In this document: positions 21,121 through 30,183 of the stretch, in pieces
Numbering within the stretch: the first letter of the stretch is position 1
How the letters are laid out: each line of letters starts with the position of its first letter
NCBI RefSeq assembly: GCF_040616545.1
Contig: NZ_CP156688.1
Coordinates: 1 to 64,000 of the forward strand
DNA from: Akkermansia muciniphila
GTDB lineage: Bacteria > Verrucomicrobiota > Verrucomicrobiia > Verrucomicrobiales > Akkermansiaceae
Direction: 5' to 3'
DNA length: 64,000 nt
Notes under the pieces: generated by a model
The model's database searches: none
What the model saw: the letters and a program-made list of their open reading frames with translations, nothing else
Told to the model about the DNA's origin: nothing
Program-made: the position numbers and the translations under genes

Positions 21121-23493
21121 TCAACTGCCCCTGACAGGCGTACCCGGCGTCAGCGCGTACGTTTTTTCCCTGCCGTTGACGGCCACCCGCACGGATTGCG
21201 CCACCGGGGAGGAAAGGCGGAACTGAGTCACCCTGCCGTCCTTCCAGTCTATGTCCACGGTGATGTTGCCGCGGGCTTTCAGCCCGCGCACGCTCCCGTT
21301 TTTCCATGCTTCCGGCAGCGCGGGCAGAAGATGCAGACGGCCCGTGTGGGACTGGAGCAGCATCTCGGCAAATCCGGCCACGATGCCCATGGTTCCGTCC
21401 ACCTGCATGGGCGGATGCGTGGTGAACAGGCTGTCCATCATGCTGTGGCGCATCATGCCCTGAAGCATCTCATACGCCTTGTTTCCGTCCAGAAAACGCG
21501 CCCACAGGCTGGCGCGCCACGCCCAGGTCCAGGAGCGCCGTGAATCTCCCGTGGTTCCGCGTGCCAGCAGGGATTTGCGGGCGGCCTCCGCCCATTCCGG
21601 CGTTTTTTCCGGGCTGATCTGGCTGCCGGGATAAACGGCAAACAAATGTGAGGTGTGCCTGTGGCGCGGATCCCAGGAAGCCCCCGTCTTGCGCGCGATC
21701 ATCCATTCCAGCAGCAAGCCTTCCTCCCCCACCCTGGGGCCGGCCAGCAGGTCCCTTTTGGCGGCCAGTTCCTTCCTCCAGGCGGCGTCCACGCCCAGGA
21801 TTTCCGCGGCCTGTACGGTATCATTAAACAGTTCCCACACGATCTGCTGGTCATGCGCGCAGCCGTCCTCCCTGGGGCCGTGCTCCGGAGACCAGCCCAG
21901 GGGGGCCACCAGCGTTCCTTCCTTCACGTCCTTCAAATCGCGCGCGGCCACGTCCGGCGTCACCTTCCTGTCCTCCGTCCGGAAATTGCTTCCGCCCGCG
22001 TGCAGGGTTTTCAACTGGCTTTCCCAGAAGCGGCAGATTTCCTTCATCATGGGATAGGCCGTCGTTTTCAGGTATTCCCGGTCCAGCGTGAACAGGTAGC
22101 GCTCCCACAGGTGCAGGGCGTACCAGGCGGAAGCCGGCTTGTTCCATTTGAACCCCTGGCCGCCGTAAATATTCTGGGCGGTCCGGGACGTCCAGCCCGG
22201 GGCAGGCTTTCCGGCAGCCGTTTTGAACTCTGCCGTCTCCCGGGTGATTTTTCGCGCGGCAGGGGCCATTTCCCGGATGTAATCCACCAGCGGGCCATAG
22301 CACTCCGTGAGGCCGGCGGGCAGAACGCCCCAGTAGCACATCTGGATGTTGATATTGTTGTGGTAGTCGGAATCCCACGGCGGAATGAGGCTGTAATTCC
22401 ACAGGCCCTGAAGGTTGGCGGGCAAATTGCCCGGCTGGGAGGAGGAGATGATCACATAGCGGCCGAAGTTGAACACCAGTTCTTCCAGATCGGGGTCTCC
22501 CGGGGCCGTTCCCGCATCCACCGCCCGCCTGTACTTTTTCAGCCGCTCGTTGACGGGGAGTTGCGCCGTGGCGTCTTCCGTCTCCCCCAGGTCCAGGGAA
22601 ACCCGGTTGTAAAGCCTGCCGTAGGCGGCCTGATGGGCGCTCTTCATCTGCTCCGGGGTGGTCTTGAGCGCACGGGCCAGAACGGTTTCATTCCTTTTGC
22701 GGGGCGGCTCCCCCTTCCAGTTCCGGGAAGCGTCCAGCACGTAATCCGTAGCCAGGGAAACCAGCACGCGGCAGGAATCAGCCTGCCGCACGGTGACGGA
22801 GCCGCCGTCCGCCGTAACGCTCCCGCCCCTGGGAAGAATGGCAATGCGCGCCTCATAAGCCAGCCCGTTTTTCAGGGAACCCTGCATCAGAATCATTCCC
22901 CTCCCCCCTCCGGCCGTGGCCGTGATCCGGTCCTGCGGATGCAATGTCGCCAGGCGGAAGGAGGCCTCCACGGAACGGGGCCTGTCCCCCTGCACCGTCA
23001 TGGAAATCACCTGGTGCGGGATGCTGGCAAAGTATTCCCTCCGGTAACGGACGCCCCCGGAATTATAGGATACGGAGGCAAGCGCCTCCGCCACATCCAG
23101 CATCCTCCTGTAATCCCTGACGCCCTCTGCGGCGGGATACGTTATTTCCAGCGTGCCAAACGGCTGGTAAGAGCCGAATTTAACGGAATCCGGCCCCTTG
23201 TCCTTGGCTTCCGCACAGCAAAATCCCCCGGACCACATGCTGATTTCCGTCAGCTCCAGCCGGTCCTTTTCCACGCCCCCGTAAATGAGCGCGCCTATCC
23301 TTCCGTTGCCCACCGGGGTGGCGTCCTTCGCCCAGGAATTGTCCCCCGTTCCCTTCTGGGGCCGCTGCTCCTTCCACTCCGCCGGACGGCTGAACCAGAA
23401 GCGGGAGGATTTCCAGGCGGCAGGCTCCTCCGCCGCGGCCAGAACGCTTCCATGGAACAGAAAACCAAGAAGAAGAAAAAAGAACGGACGCAT
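21121..23493 (-). CDS. GH95 alpha-L-fucosidase-like glycoside hydrolase
   Basis: A 790-residue exported glycosidase. The signal peptide is MRPFFFLLLGFLFHGSVLA. The N-terminal GH95 beta domain begins WFSRPAEWKEQ...LPVGNGRIGALIYG-like (here TPVGNGRIGALIYGG), followed by a toroid catalytic domain with QGLWNYSLIPPWDSDYHNNIN; the paired Asn residues of this motif act in GH95 catalysis. C-terminal elements HTSHLFAVYPGSQIS and the beta domain with HLLPALPEAW are also typical. GH95 enzymes are inverting 1,2-alpha-fucosidases or galactosidases, and fucose is the likelier target in a mucin degrader. Divergent from the EboE-like gene. Confidence 0.93.
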   Translation of the reverse strand: MRPFFFLLLGFLFHGSVLAAAEEPAAWKSSRFWFSRPAEWKEQRPQKGTGDNSWAKDATPVGNGRIGALIYGGVEKDRLELTEISMWSGGFCCAEAKDKGPDSVKFGSYQPFGTLEITYPAAEGVRDYRRMLDVAEALASVSYNSGGVRYRREYFASIPHQVISMTVQGDRPRSVEASFRLATLHPQDRITATAGGGRGMILMQGSLKNGLAYEARIAILPRGGSVTADGGSVTVRQADSCRVLVSLATDYVLDASRNWKGEPPRKRNETVLARALKTTPEQMKSAHQAAYGRLYNRVSLDLGETEDATAQLPVNERLKKYRRAVDAGTAPGDPDLEELVFNFGRYVIISSSQPGNLPANLQGLWNYSLIPPWDSDYHNNINIQMCYWGVLPAGLTECYGPLVDYIREMAPAARKITRETAEFKTAAGKPAPGWTSRTAQNIYGGQGFKWNKPASAWYALHLWERYLFTLDREYLKTTAYPMMKEICRFWESQLKTLHAGGSNFRTEDRKVTPDVAARDLKDVKEGTLVAPLGWSPEHGPREDGCAHDQQIVWELFNDTVQAAEILGVDAAWRKELAAKRDLLAGPRVGEEGLLLEWMIARKTGASWDPRHRHTSHLFAVYPGSQISPEKTPEWAEAARKSLLARGTTGDSRRSWTWAWRASLWARFLDGNKAYEMLQGMMRHSMMDSLFTTHPPMQVDGTMGIVAGFAEMLLQSHTGRLHLLPALPEAWKNGSVRGLKARGNITVDIDWKDGRVTQFRLSSPVAQSVRVAVNGREKTYALTPGTPVRGS

Positions 23494-23711
23494 AACGGAA
23501 AGGTACTACCATATATGCGGAGTCCCTTCAAAGCCATTTTTTCTGCGGCGAACGCCTGTTCCAGATGACGCCAAAAAGAGGAATTCCATGAAATTTTTTC
23601 TCTCGGGAGGACCGTATGTAGGCTTGAGGAACGTCTTATGCACATGCATCATCCGCCATTTTCCCCCGGAGCGGAACGCCGTTCCTCCCACACTGCAAAT
23701 GCTGCCCCGCC

Positions 23712-24854
23712 ATGCTTTCCTACTGCACCAACATCCATCCCGCTGAATCCTGGGCGGAAACCCGGGAAGCCCTCTATACGCACGTTCCCCGCATCAGGCA
23801 GGAACTTTCCGCACTGAATTCCCCCCTGAAGGACCGCCCCCTGGGCATCGGCCTGCGCCTGTCCGCCCGGGCAGCCGGGGAACTGCTGGAAACGCCGGAT
23901 GCCGTGGACGGCCTGAAAGCATGGCTAAATGAACACGGCGCGCGCGTGGAGACCATGAACGGTTTCCCGTACGGGAACTTCCACGGCCAGCGCGTGAAGG
24001 AGAACGTTTTCCAGCCGGACTGGACCACGCCGGAACGCTTTGAATACACCTGCAACCTGTTCCGCATTCTGGCCCGCCTCGGGGATGAACGGGCGGACAG
24101 GCTGACCGTCAGCACGCTCCCCGCGTCCCACAGCTGGTTCCACGCGGATGAGGATCGCATATTCTCCCGCCTGGACGCCATGAGCGGATTTCTGGACGTG
24201 CTGAGCAGGCAGACCGGCCGCCTGATGCAGCTGGGGCTGGAGCCGGAGCCCTTCGGCCATTTTCATGATACGGAGGGGGCCATCCGTTTCTTCAACGGGC
24301 TGCGCAACCACTCGCGCCGCCCCGAACTCATTGAACGCCACCTGGGGCTGACGTATGATACCTGCCACTTCGCCATTCTGCGGGAGGAGCCGGAAGCCAC
24401 TCTTTCCGCCTGGGAGGAGAACAACATCTCCCTCTGCAAGGTTCAATACTCTAATGCGCTGGAATGCCGCATACACGGGGCGGAAGACCTGGAACGCCTG
24501 CGCCAGTTTGACGAGGGCGTTTATTTCCACCAGACCAGCATCCGCAACCGGGACCGCACCATGCTTTTTCCCGACCTGCCGAACGCCCTGGCCTACGGCC
24601 GTGATTATGCGGAGGAAACGCTCCATTCCCAGTGGCGCATTCATTACCATATCCCCCTGTACGCTTCCCCGGAACCGCCCCTGCACGGCACGGAGGAGTT
24701 CATCATCAAGACGCATGACTTTCTCCGCAGCCGCCCGGGCCTGAATCCGCACCTGGAGGTGGAAACCTACACCTGGAGCGTACTGCCGGACCACCTGAAA
24801 ATTCCGCTGGCCTCCCAGATTGCCCGTGAACTGCACTACGTTGAAACCCTGTAA
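23712..24854 (+). CDS. EboE-like metabolite traffic protein (TIM-barrel)
   Basis: A 380-residue protein starting LSYCTNIHPAESW and containing GIGLRLSARAAGELL, TMNGFPYGNFHG and QPDWTTPER, all hallmarks of EboE, a xylose-isomerase-like TIM-barrel protein. In cyanobacteria and algae-associated bacteria EboE is part of an eboABCDEF cluster that moves a metabolite precursor out of the cytoplasm. No other ebo gene is in this window. The next gene starts four bases after its stop, so the two may be co-transcribed. The function of a solitary EboE is unknown. Confidence 0.85.
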   Translation: MLSYCTNIHPAESWAETREALYTHVPRIRQELSALNSPLKDRPLGIGLRLSARAAGELLETPDAVDGLKAWLNEHGARVETMNGFPYGNFHGQRVKENVFQPDWTTPERFEYTCNLFRILARLGDERADRLTVSTLPASHSWFHADEDRIFSRLDAMSGFLDVLSRQTGRLMQLGLEPEPFGHFHDTEGAIRFFNGLRNHSRRPELIERHLGLTYDTCHFAILREEPEATLSAWEENNISLCKVQYSNALECRIHGAEDLERLRQFDEGVYFHQTSIRNRDRTMLFPDLPNALAYGRDYAEETLHSQWRIHYHIPLYASPEPPLHGTEEFIIKTHDFLRSRPGLNPHLEVETYTWSVLPDHLKIPLASQIARELHYVETL

Positions 24855-24858
24855 AGAC

Positions 24859-25815
24859 ATGACCCGCCTTCACACACACGCCGCCCTGGCTGCCGGAGGC
24901 CTGCTGATAGCTTCCGCCCTTTCCTCCTGCACCCTCCTCCCCTCTTCTTCCCACGGCGGTCCGGAAACGCCGCGGACCCTGGGCGCACGCATGGAAAAGC
25001 ATGCGAACGTCCTGCAGAAAGACATAGGAGTACGGAACGCCCGAAAGCCCAAGTCCATGGAAGCCGCCGCCAAATACATCGCCGGGAACTTTTCCGACAT
25101 GGGCTATGCCGTCACCCTCCAGCCCGTAGCCGGAGGCGACGCGAAAAAGGGCACGGCCATTTACAACGTCCTGGTGTACAAGCCCGGCCTGTACTCCAAC
25201 AACCAGAGCATTGTGGTGGGTGCCAATTACGACTCCGGCGAACAGCTCAACAACGGCAGCGGCACCGCCCTGCTGCTGGAAACGGCCCGGGACCTCAAGG
25301 ACATCCCCACCAACCACAATATTTATTTTGTCGCGTACGCGAACGGAGCAGGCCCCGCGGGGCGGTCTTCCTCTTCCGGAGCTTACGTGCATGCCAAAGC
25401 CCTGAGCGGCAGCATCGGCGCGGCCAACATCCTGGGCATGATCAATCTGGAACCTCAGGAACTGGCCCCCGCCGGGGAGAAAAAACAGCAGGAACCGCCG
25501 GCCCCGCAGGAGGCCGTCCTGTTCATGACCACTCCCCGCGGGAAGGAATTCGCGGGCCAGTGCGCCGCCCCTTTCACCAAATCCTGGGAGCAGGCGCCCC
25601 CCACGTTCCACCGGGAGCCTTCGGCCATTGCCGGGAATGACCGCCATTACGCGGCCCTGAACATTCCCACGGTCTCCTGCCTGTGCAAATACCCCGTCAC
25701 GGATTCCCACACGGAAGATTACGTGCGCGCCCTGACGGACATGATTCACCAGGTGGCGGACAATGACACTCCCCAGCCGGAGAAAACCGCCGCGCCGGAG
25801 CCGAAAAAATCCTGA
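24859..25815 (+). CDS. M28-like lipoprotein lacking metal ligands
   Basis: A 318-residue lipoprotein (lipobox in ASALSSC) whose core follows the M28 zinc aminopeptidase fold: IVVGANYDSGEQLNNGSGTA corresponds to the usual GAHYDS...DNGSG pattern, and FVAYANGAGP to FGAEEEGL. Metal-binding and catalytic positions are substituted: His to Asn123, Asp to Asn131, Glu-Glu to Asn162-Gly163. His284 near the C-terminus is kept. It is therefore probably not a peptidase and may be a binding protein. The tail is Pro/Glu/Lys-rich. Start chosen at the ATG directly before the signal peptide. Confidence 0.78.
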   Translation: MTRLHTHAALAAGGLLIASALSSCTLLPSSSHGGPETPRTLGARMEKHANVLQKDIGVRNARKPKSMEAAAKYIAGNFSDMGYAVTLQPVAGGDAKKGTAIYNVLVYKPGLYSNNQSIVVGANYDSGEQLNNGSGTALLLETARDLKDIPTNHNIYFVAYANGAGPAGRSSSSGAYVHAKALSGSIGAANILGMINLEPQELAPAGEKKQQEPPAPQEAVLFMTTPRGKEFAGQCAAPFTKSWEQAPPTFHREPSAIAGNDRHYAALNIPTVSCLCKYPVTDSHTEDYVRALTDMIHQVADNDTPQPEKTAAPEPKKS

Positions 25816-25832
25816 CGCCGTTTCCCATGCCC

Positions 25833-26987
25833 TTACCGGGACAGTCTCCTCCTTCTACGGCCGTCCAGCATCAGCACGGGCATGAAGGAAAGCGCCACCA
25901 GCGCAATGACCATCGGCATCCAGTTGTCGGAATACCGCTGCATCAGGAAGGAGGTGAGGGAAGGACCAGCCAGCGTGCCGATGGAATAACTCAGCAGCAG
26001 AAGCTGGTTCATGGTTACCAGCTCGTCACGGGAGGCGTCTTCACATCCCCAGGCCATCGCGACGGGGTACAGGGAGAAACCCGCCAGCCCCAGCGCGATG
26101 AGGGAAGGAGCCATCAGGCCGCCTTTCAGCACCAGCCCCGCGCATGCGGCCACCACCAGCAAAGACTGGCATTTCATGACGAAGGCTCGCCCGTATTTGT
26201 CCGCCAGCCTGCCCATGGGCCACTGGCCCAGGATGGCCGCGGCAATCAGCAGGGCCATCCAGTACCCCACGGAGGAATGGTCCATGCCCTGGTGCTTCAG
26301 GAACAGGGGCATCAGGCAGTAAATGGTACCCAGCACCACTCCGGAAATCACGCACCCCACCACGCCCAGAAACACGCTGCGGCGTTTCAGCAGCGTCCGT
26401 ACCTCCACATGGGTGGAAGACAGGGCGCCCGCGGAATCAGATTCCAGGCGGGCAAACAGCAGGGGAATCATGCCCACCGCGGACAGAACGCATACTTCCG
26501 TCACCACCAGGGACATGTCACTGGGGAACCAGCCCAGAAGAAGCTGGCCCAGCACCGTTCCCAGATAATAGACCACCAGGTAGGAGGCCAGAAGAATGCC
26601 GCGGGTTTTCAGCGTTCCAGCCCTCAGCAGGGCGCTTTCCACCACTACCCAGACCAGGGCGCAGCTTATCCCCGTCAGCATCCGGAGGCCGCTCCAGGCC
26701 AGCGCGCCGGGAAACACAAGTAGCAGCAGGGTGGACGCCGCACATAAAACGCACGCGTACTGGTAGCTCCCCTTGAAGCCGGCCTTGCGGATCACTCCGC
26801 CGGCCATCAGCGTGCCCGCCAGGTTCCCCAGAAAGAAAAAAGCCCCCACCAGCCCGGCTTCCCAGGTGGCGGCGTCAGACTGTTCCATCCACAGCGGAAC
26901 TACCGTATTCAGAACAGCAAACGCCACCGTCTGAAAGAGAAGCCCCAGCAGAAGCAGGGCAATGGGCCAGGTAAATGTACGCATCAC
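25833..26987 (-). CDS. MFS transporter
   Basis: A 384-residue inner-membrane protein with about twelve hydrophobic segments and the MFS loop motif GRLADKYGRAF between helices of the second half. The N-terminal half has GNLAGTLMAGGVIRKAG. It resembles the YcaD-type group of predicted transporters. The frame starts at GTG 26987, directly followed by ATG 26984, so either may be used. It is convergent with the M28-like gene. Substrate unknown. An AT-rich inverted repeat lies about 100 bases upstream. Confidence 0.88.
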   Translation of the reverse strand: MMRTFTWPIALLLLGLLFQTVAFAVLNTVVPLWMEQSDAATWEAGLVGAFFFLGNLAGTLMAGGVIRKAGFKGSYQYACVLCAASTLLLLVFPGALAWSGLRMLTGISCALVWVVVESALLRAGTLKTRGILLASYLVVYYLGTVLGQLLLGWFPSDMSLVVTEVCVLSAVGMIPLLFARLESDSAGALSSTHVEVRTLLKRRSVFLGVVGCVISGVVLGTIYCLMPLFLKHQGMDHSSVGYWMALLIAAAILGQWPMGRLADKYGRAFVMKCQSLLVVAACAGLVLKGGLMAPSLIALGLAGFSLYPVAMAWGCEDASRDELVTMNQLLLLSYSIGTLAGPSLTSFLMQRYSDNWMPMVIALVALSFMPVLMLDGRRRRRLSR

Positions 26988-27085
26988 GATAAAGCGGGGA
27001 CTATAGCACCAAAGCCGCAGCAGTCAACCGCCTCTTCCGCCGGCAATAAAAACAAGGGAAGCATTCCCTCAATACACCACACAAA

Positions 27086-27109
27086 TTATTGATAATAAAT
27101 CATCAATAA
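27086..27109. promoter_or_regulatory. AT-rich inverted repeat between rpoN and the MFS gene
   Basis: TTATTGAT and ATCAATAA form a perfect 8-base inverted repeat with an 8-base spacer in a markedly AT-rich gap of 146 bases. It sits upstream of the MFS gene and could be an operator or part of its promoter region. There is no direct evidence of binding. Confidence 0.3.
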
Positions 27110-27133
27110 ACTATTTAAAAATATAGTGAACTG

Positions 27134-28531
27134 TCATATTCCCCTGCGCAGGGAGGCGGGCAGAATCTTCATCTGCTCCCGGTACTTCGCCACCGTACGG
27201 CGGGCAATGTTCACCCCCTTTTCCTGAAGCGCGGCGGCCAGCCTGGCGTCACTGAGGGGTCTGGAAGAATCTTCCTCCGCAATCAACCGCCGCATCAGCT
27301 CCTGAACCGCGCCGGACGCTACGGCCTCCGCGCCCGCTCCATCCGGGAAAGCGCCCCCCTCCGCCGGAACGCCCGCGCTGAAAAAGGCCCTCAGCTCCTT
27401 CATCCCCCACTTGCACAGCAGGTACTTGTCCCGGCATGCCCGGGAAACCGTTGAGACATGCACGCCCATCTCCTCCGCCACCTCCTCCATGCCCATGGCC
27501 TTCAGCCGGGACGGGCCGAACCTGAAAAAATCCTCCTGCCGCCGCACAATGGCGCGGGCCAGGCGCAGCACGGTCTCCTGCCTCATGTCCAGGGCGCGCA
27601 GCAGCTCCTGTCCCTCCCGGAACGCCTTGCGGAGATACTGCCTGAGCTCCCGGCTTCCGGAGCTCTCCGCCATCAGCTCCATGTACCGTTCATTCATGGA
27701 CAGGCGCGGCAGGTACTCGGAGGTGAGCACTGCCTCCAGCGTCCCGCCAGGCCCCTCCTCCACAACGACGTCAGGCAGCAAATGGGGGTTGCCGCCGGGA
27801 GCATAGGAGCAGCCGGGGTCCGGCGTCAGGCTGCGGATCACTTCCAGCGCCTCCGCCACGGCTTGTGGCTCCACGTCCAGCAGGCGCGCGGCCTCCTCAT
27901 ACTTGTGAGCCGCCAGCTCCCGCCAGCAGCGCTTGACCAGGCGGAAGGCGAGCGAACGCTTCAAGCCGCGCTGCTCAAGCTGGATCAACAGGGAATCCCT
28001 CAAATCCGCCGCGCCCACGCCGGGAGGGTCCATCCCCCTCAGTACGGCCAAGGCTTCCTCCATGTCCCGCATGCTGAAGCACTCCCGTTCTTCCAGCTCC
28101 TCCGGGGACTCCGTCAGGAAGCCGCGGTCGTCCAGGGCGTCAATCAGCAGGAACAGGGCGTCCCGGGCACGCCCGGTCAGCGCGGAATGCTGCGCCTGGT
28201 CCGTCAAATGGGTTTTCAGGGATTCCGGAGCCACCACGGACTCATACATGAAATCGCGGCGGGCGGCGGCCTCCGCGGATGGACGGCCTTCCGGCGTAAA
28301 CTCGTTCCAGCCGTCTTCCCGCTCATTCCAGGCGTCTCCGTCCGGGCCGTCCTCCAGGGCTTCCGGAGAGGCGTCCGGCAGTTCCTCAAGCATGGGATTG
28401 GTCTCCAGCGCGTGGCGGAGAAGCTGCTTCAATTCCAGTGAGGAGGCCTGGAGAATCTGCATCCCGGCCTGCATGGACTGGGAGGCGGCCATCTGGCGCG
28501 CCATTCCATGCTGCAGGGATACCTCACTCAT
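27134..28531 (-). CDS. rpoN: RNA polymerase sigma-54 factor
   Basis: A 465-residue sigma-54 protein. Region I is Gln/Leu-rich (QMAASQSMQAGMQILQASSLEL) and contacts activators. The acidic region II follows (PDGDAWNERED), then the core-binding domain. A helix-turn-helix (EEVAEEMGVHVSTVSRACRDKYL) comes before the C-terminal RpoN box ARRTVAKYRE, which reads the -24 element. I chose the ATG at 28531; upstream residues in the same frame do not resemble sigma-54. No bacterial enhancer-binding activator is encoded in this window. Confidence 0.96.
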   Translation of the reverse strand: MSEVSLQHGMARQMAASQSMQAGMQILQASSLELKQLLRHALETNPMLEELPDASPEALEDGPDGDAWNEREDGWNEFTPEGRPSAEAAARRDFMYESVVAPESLKTHLTDQAQHSALTGRARDALFLLIDALDDRGFLTESPEELEERECFSMRDMEEALAVLRGMDPPGVGAADLRDSLLIQLEQRGLKRSLAFRLVKRCWRELAAHKYEEAARLLDVEPQAVAEALEVIRSLTPDPGCSYAPGGNPHLLPDVVVEEGPGGTLEAVLTSEYLPRLSMNERYMELMAESSGSRELRQYLRKAFREGQELLRALDMRQETVLRLARAIVRRQEDFFRFGPSRLKAMGMEEVAEEMGVHVSTVSRACRDKYLLCKWGMKELRAFFSAGVPAEGGAFPDGAGAEAVASGAVQELMRRLIAEEDSSRPLSDARLAAALQEKGVNIARRTVAKYREQMKILPASLRRGI

Positions 28532-28670
28532 ACCGTCACAAGCTACACCACCCCCCGGAATCTGGCAAGGGGGAACACCCCGCTGCAAGAGCTGCCAGCG
28601 CACGGCAAAGGCGGAAAAAGACCACAACTTTCATGTAACGTTTTTGAAAAACATCCGTATAATAGAACAA

Positions 28671-29390
28671 ATGAAAACGCTGCTCGCACTTGCCTTCTCC
28701 CTGCTTACCTCCTTCCCCATGGCGATGGCGGCCGCCATGCCGTCCCCCCTGCTCCCAGTGCCGCGGGAACAGCCCCAATGGTGGAGGCAACAGTATGAAC
28801 AACAGGTGGAGCAGGTAAAAAACAACCCCTGCGGCGTGCTCTTCCTGGGAGATTCCATCACGGATTATTGGAAAAGAGAAGGAAAGCAGGTATGGGAAAA
28901 GGAGTTCAAACCCTACCATCCCTGCAACTTCGGCATCTCCGGGGACCAGACCACCAACCTGATTTACCGCATCACGGACTCCGGCATTCCGGCACGGACG
29001 GAACCCAGGCTCTGCATTGTGATGATCGGCACCAACAACACCGGCCATTTCAAGGGAGGAGAAGCTCCGGAAAAAACGGCCATGGGCATTCTGGGCGCCG
29101 TGGAGCACCTGCTGGTCAGGTTCCCGGACACCCACGTTCTCCTGCTGGGCATCTTCCCGCGCGGCACGGGGCCCCAGGACAAGCTGCGCCAGCACAATGA
29201 CAAAATCAATGCCATCCTGGCCCAGTGCAAACTGCCCCGCACCACCTACGCCAATATCAACAAGCGCTTTCTGGACCCCGCAGGCAAGCTCCTGCCCGGC
29301 ATCAGCAGGGACAACCTGCACTTCACGGAAAAGGGTTATGCCATCTGGGCGGACGCCGTGCTGCCCTACATGAAAAAATACTGCAAGTAA
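28671..29390 (+). CDS. Exported SGNH/GDSL hydrolase
   Basis: A 239-residue secreted esterase-type hydrolase with a signal peptide (MKTLLALAFSLLTSFPMAMA). Block I is LFLGDSITDYW with the nucleophile Ser, block II GISGDQTTNLI, block III MIGTNNTGH, and block V DNLHFTEKGY with the catalytic Asp/His. The overall pattern matches platelet-activating-factor acetylhydrolase-like SGNH enzymes, several of which act as carbohydrate esterases in gut bacteria. Removal of O-acetyl groups from mucin glycans is a reasonable guess, not shown. It is divergent from rpoN. Confidence 0.92.
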   Translation: MKTLLALAFSLLTSFPMAMAAAMPSPLLPVPREQPQWWRQQYEQQVEQVKNNPCGVLFLGDSITDYWKREGKQVWEKEFKPYHPCNFGISGDQTTNLIYRITDSGIPARTEPRLCIVMIGTNNTGHFKGGEAPEKTAMGILGAVEHLLVRFPDTHVLLLGIFPRGTGPQDKLRQHNDKINAILAQCKLPRTTYANINKRFLDPAGKLLPGISRDNLHFTEKGYAIWADAVLPYMKKYCK

Positions 29391-29456
29391 TCCTCACCTT
29401 TCTTCTTCACCGCATGACGGACGGAAGAAATGTCCCTCTTCCAGCATTCAGCTTAT

Positions 29457-29501
29457 GGAGCCGTAGCGCCGGAAATATCATTGGGGGAAATTTACGGCTC
29501 C
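29457..29501 (+). terminator. Stem-loop after the SGNH hydrolase gene
   Basis: GGAGCCGTA and TACGGCTCC form a perfect 9-base stem with a 27-base loop, 67 bases after the stop codon. No U-run follows, so it may be a stabilising 3' hairpin more than a classic terminator. Confidence 0.35.
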
Positions 29502-29580
29502 TGCGGAAACATTTTCAGGCTTTTATGCTTGAGAATTTCACTCCTCAGGATTAAATCATTTTGCCTAATACCCTTTGAAA

Positions 29581-29757
29581 ATGAAATTTATTCTCGTTAG
29601 TGTAGCTATCTTCAACGCATTATGTGTATGTTCCGGACTTAGGGAACTGTGTTTTGATGAATGGTTCCACAGCACATTTTCTATTATATTTTCATTCATT
29701 GCCGCGGTGTTTTTTACCGTCTCATTCATTTTTTTAAGCAAGAAAACATGCAAGTGA
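29581..29757 (+). CDS. Possible small membrane protein
   Basis: A 58-residue frame with two hydrophobic stretches (MKFILVSVAIFNALCVC and FSIIFSFIAAVFFTVSFIF) and a Lys-rich end (SKKTCK). It lies in AT-rich DNA where chance hydrophobic frames are common, and an overlapping minus-strand frame of 82 residues is also open. No family is recognised. Low confidence. Confidence 0.25.
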   Translation: MKFILVSVAIFNALCVCSGLRELCFDEWFHSTFSIIFSFIAAVFFTVSFIFLSKKTCK

Positions 29758-30183
29758 TCTAAAATATTGACGGTGAGTAAATTAATGATCAAACAAAATT
29801 TTATGTCTCTCAAGGGGAAATTCTAAAAACAGAGAACACCACGAATTTTCCCATTCTCATTATCTTCTTCATGACAATCGCTATTCCGTTGAATTGCTGC
29901 ACCTGGGCGTAAAAGAAACCGCCAACGCCAACTTAACTGATCCCCCAATCACACAAAGGCCGTTATCCAACAGTTTTTGCATTTGAAAAGAGTGATATTA
30001 CATAGGCGAATCTCCTGACGAAAAACGGAAAAGTCTCTCTACAACAGACCTCCGCGCATTTGGGCAGTCCCTCATGGGGGGAACGTTCCGGTTCTTCTCT
30101 CTCCCATGCCCCCGGAACCTGGAAAAACCGCGTGGAACAAAAAAATTGCTTTTTACCGGGGATGCCCTAGAGTTTTTCTCCGC

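Larger units (their letters stand above)
29391..30183. other. AT-rich gap of about 790 bases
   Basis: This interval is distinctly more AT-rich than its surroundings, most of all from about 29520 to 30010. It holds one possible 58-residue membrane protein (29581-29757), a perfect 9-base inverted repeat (29457-29501), and near the end several nested inverted repeats upstream of mntP (GGAACGTTCC, then GGTTC/GAACC around 30079-30121). I see no canonical yybP-ykoY manganese riboswitch. It may hold decayed foreign DNA. Confidence 0.4.

Noticed and set aside
28555-28590. CTGGCAAG ... CTGC upstream of the SGNH hydrolase as a sigma-54 promoter
   Set aside because: The GG to GC spacing is wrong for a -24/-12 promoter and the TTGC element is absent.
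30000-30183. Manganese (yybP-ykoY) riboswitch upstream of mntP
   Set aside because: The conserved loop sequences of that riboswitch are not present; only generic inverted repeats are seen.
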